From Coix lacryma-jobi var. lacryma-jobi (Eukaryota; Streptophyta; Magnoliopsida; Poales; Poaceae), in contig CM019824.1 in NCBI GenBank assembly GCA_009763385.1, positions 106,286,660-106,350,659 on the forward strand: a DNA stretch of 64,000 nt. The letters run 5' to 3'. Both the position numbers and the translations under genes were made by a program. Positions within the stretch are counted from its first letter, which is position 1, and every line of letters begins with the position of its first letter. Shown piece after piece: positions 56,888-64,000 of this stretch. Under the pieces are notes generated by a model, which was not told the origin of the DNA, searched no databases, and saw only the letters and a program-made list of their open reading frames with translations.

Positions 56888-58810
56888 TGTTAACACTGGA
56901 TTTTGGTCATCATTAAGAAGATGACAGGTGAACCCAACGAGCAGTGAGAAGAGCATTCGGCAGACGGCCAAGCGGCCGGTCTACCTGTGCGGTCGGCTAT
57001 TTTACAAGGGTTACACCATTCAGGAAATAGATATGGCAAGAGAAGCTGATCACGAGGATAATCGACCATGACCGTGATAGATTAAACGAGTATTCAAGAA
57101 GCCAGAGGGGTCTGATCTCATTGGCCAGGAGTTGGATTTGGTGGCGTCGTGATGTGGCAAGCAAGCAAAGAAGGCAATTTAAATATAAATATATATAAAG
57201 CATGCACATCTCGATGTCCAGTTCTATATTTAGCATAAATGGCTTCACGATGAAGGAAAGGCCAGAAGACGGCGTGCATGTCCAGTGCGGAGATGGGCGT
57301 ATGAGGCATTCGGCAAGTATCCATGCGGTCGGCTAGTTTCCAAGGATTCGGCAACTGCTCATGCGGTCGGCTATTCTGAGAAAAGGGAGTTTCCATTGAA
57401 ACGACGAAAGCGAGAGCCGATCGGGCAACAAGATTGCGACAATTAAGGCAATGAAGATTCTGAAAGGAGTTGAAGGCCAAGAATATTGTATTTTCCTTTA
57501 ATATTTCATAGTCAGGTCCTCTTAGGACTTGTATTGCGTCCAGGGTATAAATATAAACCCTTGTCTATTGTAAAAAGTGTTCACAACCATATCAATACAA
57601 ACCGGCCCTGCGCCACCTTCGAGTCCTTAGTCGTGTCGTCGAGTTCCTCGAGAGGAATCATCGATCCGTCGACCTCCGTAAGTACCGGCAACCTTGCTGT
57701 CATGTCTAGTATCATGCGGTGGATTTAGATATGCTGCAAGTAGTCTCGTATGTTAGGCTTAGTATCGTGCGGCGGATTTAAGCTTATGACGGGAAGTTTT
57801 TGCTTGTGCCTTGTATCGTGCGGCAGATTAAGTCATGAGTAAAAATAGTTGTCGGCTCTATTAGATTTGGCAGATCCAATAGATTCATTAAGTTATCATG
57901 TGTTATATGTTTTATTTATTTAATTCTTGTAACACTCTTTTGCCCAATCTAGATTGATCTTTGTTCGGCCTTGTCGCACGAGTTTGCTTGTGCTTTCTTT
58001 TAATCATAAGATCATGATGGCTGAATCAACTCTCAATCTAGATTGTCACATGTTGTGGGTTCATGCATGTCAATCATGGTTAGACTTTGATGAAACTAGG
58101 TGTCGTGTGGCAGATGCAGGTTTTAGATTAGTTTAATCATGCTTGCTTGTTTGTTCCTTCTTCATGGACCCCAATTCGGCTGGTTTGCCGATTTTGGTTA
58201 AACTTACACGAGTAATGAGCCTTTATAGATCTGTCCAAATATATGCATGCTTTTAGCTTGTTATAATTAGATTGTATCATGCGGTGGATTAATCTAATTA
58301 TAAGAAGTGGTGTAGACTTATAGCAAGTGGTATCATGCGGTGGATTAGCTTTGCTTGAGTTTATACCTGACCAGTTTATGAAGACTAAACGTGTGGCAGA
58401 TTAGTTGGATTTGCCTATGCATGTGTTATTTGAATAGATCTATATTTGCAAGTTACCTGTTTATAATATCTTTAATTTGTTCAAGCATGTCTTTCTTTAC
58501 ATATGTATTCGGCGGTTAATATGCTTTACATACTCTGTTCTCATACTAGCCGAATGACTTTATAAACATGCTCTGATAGACAGCTTCTATAGCTATGTAC
58601 CGTCGTGATTGGCTTTCAAAGCCGTACATATGGAACTGTCTGGTTTTATCCGGCATGTTCCAAAGGTATTCTCACAGTTTTTTCCCTTGTTGGTTTTCAG
58701 GTCAAACCGACTGGCACGTCTCCGGATTCAGCACATTCCGGGCACCCGATTGAAGCTAGCTTTTCGGCTTGCTGTGTGCTTGGCGTAAGGTGTCACGTTT
58801 TGCATCAACA
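56888..58810 (+). repeat. D1, solo LTR (1,923 bp)
   Basis: Starts TGTTAACACTGG and ends GCATCAACA. The TSD ctcct is at 56883-56887 and 58811-58815, inside A5 pol. A TATA box (TATAAATATAAA at 57546-57557) is preceded by three copies of TGCGGTCGGCTA (56988, 57324, 57362). Downstream is a dispersed TATCRTGCGGYGGATT motif. No internal retrotransposon sequence is present. Lineage is unknown. Confidence 0.85.
57700..58400. repeat. Dispersed TATCRTGCGG-type motif in D1
   Basis: Copies of TATCATGCGGTGGATT or TATCGTGCGGCGGATT occur near 57709, 57763, 57815, 58273 and 58331. Degenerate copies lie near 58098 and 58390. D2 carries the same set inverted (for example near 63395 and 63450). Confidence 0.8.
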
Positions 58811-59623
58811 CTCCTCATGCATGGCATTGACCCAATCCGGATCAGATAAAACATGTCCAACATCTCGGGGTTCAAAATTAGCAACAAATGCAGAATGAGC
58901 AAAGTGAGAGATTTGTTGTGACCTAGACCGAGTGACGCGTTCGTGGATGTCGCCGATCATCTGTTGAGGTGGGTGTTGGCGCTGAATGTGTCGTGGTGCC
59001 TCCCTTGCTGAAGTAACCTCCCCCTCAACAGTAGCTGGTGCCTCCTCGGGTACAAGTGGTACAACCCGAGGTGGTGGATCACACGGCCCCCATGTAGTAG
59101 AAGAAGAAGGGTCGGGGCCGCGTGCAGTCGTGGTCGAAATCGACCCAATCGGCACAGCACCTTCTTCCTCATCATCAAAAAGAGGTTCTCCAACCTCGTG
59201 ATCACCTGCACGCTCAAAGCTTGAAGAAGGACAAAGCACGGTCTCGTCGAAGGTGACATCGGATGTCTCCATGATTCGGTTAGTATCAAGGTTAGGTACA
59301 CGGTATGCATGAGTGTGATTACCATAACCCAAAAATACACCGTAAGAAGAACGAGATTCAAACTTGTCCAAGTTGCCTTTCTTGAGTATAAAACAGTGGC
59401 AACCAAAAACTCTAAAATAACTCACTTTGGGTTGCTTCCCAAAATGCAACTCATAAGAAGTTTTCTTCAAGAAAGCACAGAGAAAAATGCGATTGGAAAT
59501 ATAACATGCAGTGTTTATAGCCTCGGCCCAATACCGCCTAGGAGTCCTATGCTCATCGAGCATCGTCCTAGCCATCTCTACAAGGGTCCGATTTTTCCTC
59601 TCTACAACACCATTTTGTGGCGG
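58811..59623 (-). pseudogene. A5 integrase and linker, truncated
   Basis: The minus strand from about 59623 carries NGVVERKNRTLVEMARTMLDEHRTP split over the ORF start, NRIFLCAFLKKTSYEL and FRVFGCHCFILKKGN. The linker to the RT (DPDWVNAMHEE) follows. It stays open from 59575 to 58805. The N-terminal integrase, protease, gag and 5' LTR of A5 are missing, cut by the gypsy LTR at 59624. Confidence 0.88.
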
Positions 59624-60537
59624 TGTAGCGGGCTTGGACTTCTTCGAGATTAGTTGGTGGGCTGGTTCATTAGGGAAGCCTTATGTGATCATTAGTCCCA
59701 TATAACATGGGTACAAAGGCTTCTTCTACGCGGGTTACTGCTTGGTACGGGAGTGATTCCCAGGCTCGGGCGCAGACCTGGTGTTATTACGGAAGGTAGC
59801 TTTCTATGTCGTGACATATGGAACTAATACACATAGGGGGACTCTTCGAGTCGGCCTTGTGGGTGGCCTGATGGACTTCAGGTGTGGTTTGCCTGATGGA
59901 TTTCAGGTGTGGGTTTGCTTGGTGTGACTCAAAGTGTGGTTGCTTGGTGGACTCCAAGTGTTGGTTGCTCGGTGTGCCTCCGAGTGTGGTTTGCTCGGTG
60001 CGACTCCGAGTATGGTTACTGTTCTGTTCGAGACTGTGGTTATAACCTAGTAAATAGGTGCATAGGTTTAATAGGAATAATAGGGTTGTGTCGCTTTAGG
60101 CGCTTGAGTCAAACTAAGTCAGCCTACCTTTGTCAATAGCCTCATAAGCATATATTTCCTACACTTGCGGAGTACATTTCGACGTACTCACCCTTCCTCT
60201 TTGAACCCTCTGCTACCCCACCTAGACATTGGAGTCTACGACGAGGAGCAGGAGTACCTAGAAGACGGTGGATTCGACCTAGACGACTTGTACTATGATG
60301 GCGCAGCCCCCGGTCGACCTTCCTGTGGAGATGGCGTCCAGTTTTCGCGAGTCTTCATCAGAGTCTACATTAGAGTCTGTACTTTTCTTTCAGACCCGAG
60401 GGTCATTTTTGTAATAATGTTTGAAATATTAATAAAGCATTTTTTGATATTTACTATGATGTCGATATATGTATGAAAATTGATCCTGGCATACATATAT
60501 TGTGCTCTAATTTTGTTCTTAAAATTGGGGTGTGACA
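59624..60537 (-). repeat. Gypsy LTR (914 bp), probably Del/Tekay type
   Basis: Plus-strand ends are TGTAGCGGG and GGGGTGTGACA; the minus strand begins TGTCACACCCCAA as many Del-type LTRs do. Flanks (ggcgg and attcg) are not a target duplication, so it is not a clean solo insertion. The ORF at 60165-60476 is LTR sequence. Confidence 0.6.
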
Positions 60538-61249
60538 ATTCGAGACACAGTTGAATTCCCGATCGATTTGCGTTTTGTTCTTGTGTTCTTCATGTTTCGG
60601 TTTTTCCTCTCCCAGAGATTTGCCTCGTTCTCCCTCTCTGTGAGATGATTTTCGATTCCACTTGAATCAAATTATTCTATGTCGTGAGCTCCTTCTTTCA
60701 CCGAAGGATTTCTCTCCTAACCTCACGAGGACATAGATCGGGCTGAAATCACGTTTGTTCTTCGTTCTTCCCCCTTTTCAAGTGGTTCTTCGGATTTCTC
60801 ATATTTGACTTGGTTTGGTGCGATGATTTCTTAGTAGCACCCCAACACGTAGAAGAACACTTGAGAGAAGTTTGGTTGAAGCCCCATCTCATTTGATTGA
60901 GTTGCAATCGGTTTTGGTTTTGACTCGAGCTGTTTTTAGATTTCTGGAAGTTGGCGGACAGTCCGCCGTCAGACCCGCGAACAGTCCGCCGTCAGACCCG
61001 CGAACAGTCCGCGCATCGGGATTGGCTCAGGTCAGTCAGACGCAGTCCCCTGACTATTCGCTGTCAAGTGAATGGCTGACAGTCCGCGGTACAAACCCGC
61101 GGATAGTCCGGGACCTATCCACAAGACTTGCAGAACTGTTGTGTTTCTGGAGTTTTGCCGGCGGACAGTCCGACACCTAAGCGCGAACAGTCCGGGCTTC
61201 CACTGCGGATAGTCCCCCCTGACCCCGGACAGTCTGCGATCCTGCAGAC
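60538..61249 (+). mobile_element. Family A-like LTR piece A6a
   Basis: Aligns with the leader half of A6b (62180-62700). It contains a word array of the GCGGACAGTCCGC type at about 60953-61240. The start and end of the LTR are missing. Confidence 0.7.
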
Positions 61250-62926
61250 TGCGGATACATGGGTGTATGCCGAGTGTTTGAGTGATGAGTGATTGTCAAC
61301 TAGGATAATGCGCATGTTCTTTGGCTTGTGTTGTACAGGTGTCGAGCACGGATACAGTGATCGAAGGCAAGGTGAAGGTCAAGTAGAGACGTGCCGTGCC
61401 GATGGACCGAGAGTGGCTAAGGGCGGACGTGAGGCTTGGATTGAGGGACCGGTGGCCTGGGACAGCGACGAGCGAAGACTTGCGGACACGGTGTTGCTTG
61501 GGCCGAGGACCTGGGGACACGTGTTGGTGGACGGGGTGCACGGGCGGTGCATCCCTTCTACGGCTTGGTTTGGTGGTTGAGCCACAGAAAAACCACCGAG
61601 TGGACGGTTTCCAGGTTTGGGCCTCAAAACCTGGGCGCTGACGGTTTCCGAGTTTGGCCACAAAACTCGGGCTGAGGATGGTTTCCAGGTTTGGGCCTCA
61701 AAACCTGGGTGCTGCGGGTTTCTGAGTTTGGGCCACAAAACTCAGGCGATGGTCGGCTGGTTTCCCAGTTTGGGCCACAAAACCGGGGGCGAAGTCCGGG
61801 AAAAGGACAAGTAGAGCGGTGGCGGCACGTGGCGGCGATCGGTGAGGTTGCGTCGAGGCAACGCTACCAGTTGTGCGGGCGTGGCCGTCGGATCACCACC
61901 TACCACGAGTTGGTCCAGAATAACCCTAGGGTTTAGCTGGTTCGCTCTGTAATTAGTTAGGGGTAGAGTGGGAACTAGAATTAGGATAAGTAGAGGGAGA
62001 CACCCACCTCCCATCCCATCTCAGTCATTTGCTCTTTGCCTTCTAGGTTTTCCTGGTCTCCCAATCCCCTGCTGTAGCAACTGAGATCCGTAGAGAACCA
62101 TACCTCTGTGTACTGGAGATTTTGAGGAAGTGAGATCGTAATCTCACTATTGTAGCGTGTGGTAGCCACACGGTTGCAGATCGATGTGTTGATTCGCGTT
62201 TTGTTCGTGTTCTTCGTGTTCTTCGTTTCTCCGCGTTTTTCCCATCACTCGATCTCCCTCTCTACTGTGTCTTTTCGAAATCCGTTTGAATCAACTTGTT
62301 CTTTATAGTGAGGAGATCATTTCCACCGAAGGAATTCATCAAAATCCTCACGAACAAGTAGATAGGGTTGATTTCGTTTTCGTGGCGCTTTTTCGTTCAT
62401 ACTCCTTCCCTTTTGATTTCCCGGTGATTGAGTTGATTTGAGCGGATGATTTCTTGGGGATAGTCTCCTAACTACCTAGTGATCATCTTCTCCAAGTTTG
62501 GGAACGTGGGATTGTGATTTGATTTGGATTTGGGAAGTTGTGTGTGAAGGGCGACTGAATTCACCTTCACTGAGTGGTCGCGGACAGTCCGCGGTTTGAC
62601 CGGCGGATAGTCCGCGCGTCGGGGGCAAGCCGGAACAGGTTTGCGGACAGTCCACAGTAGGCGCGGACAGTCCGGGACTTGGAGTCCGGACAGTTCGGGA
62701 ATTGGCTGTAGGCTGAGCTTTAGTGCATTCGCTCTCCCGAGTTCTTCACTTGGTTTCCAGACTTCTCATTTGGTCCTAGAGTTGACCAAGGAACCTCTCT
62801 AGGTATCTTTGCTACTTGTTAGCATTGGTATTTGGAGATTTCTCGACGTAGCCTTCCATCTACGTTCGGGACTTGGTTTTGGAGGGTCGAACTTGTGCCG
62901 GTGCTTTTGACGCTTGGTTCGCTATC
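61250..62926 (+). mobile_element. Family A-like LTR A6b, 3' end cut by D2
   Basis: Begins TGCGGATACATGGG inside the word array of A6a. It has a five-unit hairpin array (about 61603-61790), a weak TATA-like GGATAAGTAG (about 61985), and GCGGACAGTCCGC words (about 62579-62700). No LTR end or primer-binding site is reached before D2. Confidence 0.75.
61603..61790. repeat. Hairpin array in A6b
   Basis: Five units. Arms are CAGGTTT/AAACCTG (two), CGAGTTT/AAACTCG, TGAGTTT/AAACTCA and one mismatched CCAGTTT/AAACCGG. Confidence 0.85.
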
Positions 62927-64000
62927 TGTTGACGCAAAACGTGACACCTCATGCCAAGCACACAGCAAGCCGAAAAGCTAGCTTCAATCGGGTGCCCAGA
63001 ATGTGCTGAACCCGGAGACGTGCCAGTCGGTTTGACCTTAAAACCAACAAGGGAAAAGACTGTGAGAATACCTTTGGAACATGCCGGATAAAACCAGACA
63101 GTTCCATATGTACGGCTTTGAAAGCCAATCACGACAGCACACAGCTATAGAAGCTATCTGTCAGAGCATGTTTATAAAGTCATTCGGCTAGTATGAAAAC
63201 AGAGTATGTAAAGCATATTAACTACCGAATGCATATGTAAAGAAAGACATGCTTGAACAAATTAAAGATATTATAAACAGGTAACTTGCAAATATAGATC
63301 TATTCAAATAACACATGCATAGGCTAATCCAACTAATTTGCCGCACGTTTAGTCTTCATAAACCGGTCAGGTATAAACTCAAGCAAAGCTAATCCACCGC
63401 ATGATACCACTTGCTATAAGTCTACACCACTTCTTATAATTAGATTAATCCACCGCATGATACAATCTAATTATAACAAGCTAAAAGCATGCATGTATTT
63501 GAACAGATCTATAAAAGCTCATTACTCGTTTAAGCTTAACCAAAATAGGCAAACCAGCCGAATTGGGGTCCATGAAGAAGGAACAAACAAGCAAACACGA
63601 TTAAACTAATCTAAAACCTGCATCTGCCGCACGATACCTAGTTTTATTAGAGCCTAATCGTAAATGACATGCGTGAACCCACGACATGTAACAATCTGGA
63701 TTGAACTTTGATTCGGCCACCATGATATTATGATTAGCAAAAGCACAAGCAAACTTGTGAGAACAAGGCCGAAAAAAGATCAATCTAGATTGGGCAAAAG
63801 AGTGTTACCAGAATTAAATAAATAAAACATATAACACATGATAACTTGATGAATCTATCAGATCTGTCAAATCTAATAGAGCCGATAACTATTTTTACTC
63901 ATGACTTAATCCGCCGCACGATACAAGGCACAAGCAAAAACTTCCCGTCATAAGCTTAAATCCGCCGCACGATACTAAGCTTAACATACGAGACTACTTG
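62927..64000 (-). repeat. D2, inverted copy of LTR D, runs off the window
   Basis: TGTTGACGCAAAACGTG begins a reverse complement of D1 from its 3' end, continuing to the window edge. Left flank is ctatc. With D1 it forms inverted repeats separated by about 4.1 kb. Confidence 0.85.

Noticed and set aside
60165..60476. Acidic 103-residue plus-strand ORF
   Set aside because: It lies wholly inside a gypsy LTR and has no neighbouring gene signals.

Overview
The window is grass (Poaceae) intergenic DNA made almost entirely of nested transposable elements. The evidence is Stowaway MITEs with CTCCCTCCGTCCC ends, CACTA elements with CACTACAA/TTGTAGTG ends and 3-bp target duplications, Del/Tekay-type chromovirus and SIRE/Maximus-type copia protein families, and long LTRs. 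I found no intact host gene, tRNA, rRNA or CRISPR array. Species cannot be fixed from this sequence.

Layout. 1-3748: end of a Tat-type gypsy element (polypurine tract, LTR 1720-3678, then a primer-binding-like site). 3749-5075: minus-strand LTR and 3' UTR fragment of copia family A (A3). 5076-7049: truncated CACTA-0 with a captured two-exon gene fragment. 7050-19334: Gypsy-1, a minus-strand Del/Tekay chromovirus with single-frame gag-pol, a C-terminal chromodomain and an extra ORF upstream of gag whose first residues copy the histone H3 tail. 19335-20096: family A LTR fragment (A4). 20116-36035: Copia-B, a nearly complete minus-strand SIRE-like element (TSD gaact) with gag, pol and a third ORF that appears to have its own promoter; CACTA-2 sits in its left LTR. 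20097-20115 plus 36036-59623 in pieces: A5, a minus-strand family A element split by Copia-B, CACTA-1 (37828-41742, TSD ttg), full-length A1 (42937-54892, plus strand, TSD acact) and solo LTR D1 (56888-58810, TSD ctcct). 59624-60537: a gypsy LTR. 60538-62926: family A LTR pieces A6a and A6b. 62927-64000: D2, an inverted second copy of LTR D.

Insertion order can be read because several empty sites survive in the window: CACTA-2 in the sibling LTR at 34126, CACTA-1 in A4 near 19972, the 81-bp MITE in A1's 3' UTR. A5 is older than A1, Copia-B, CACTA-1 and D1; CACTA-2 is younger than Copia-B.

Most unusual signals. (1) The Gypsy-1 upstream ORF combines an H3-tail-like N-terminus, a coiled coil and an acidic tail, in an element whose integrase ends in a chromodomain. 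(2) Family A LTRs carry an array of hairpins whose two arms vary together between repeats. (3) The LTRs of Tat, A and B each carry their own short self-complementary GC-rich word in many copies. In Copia-B the same word sits upstream of the LTR TATA box and again upstream of an internal TATA box before ORF3, which suggests an element-encoded, word-specific regulatory or anti-silencing system.
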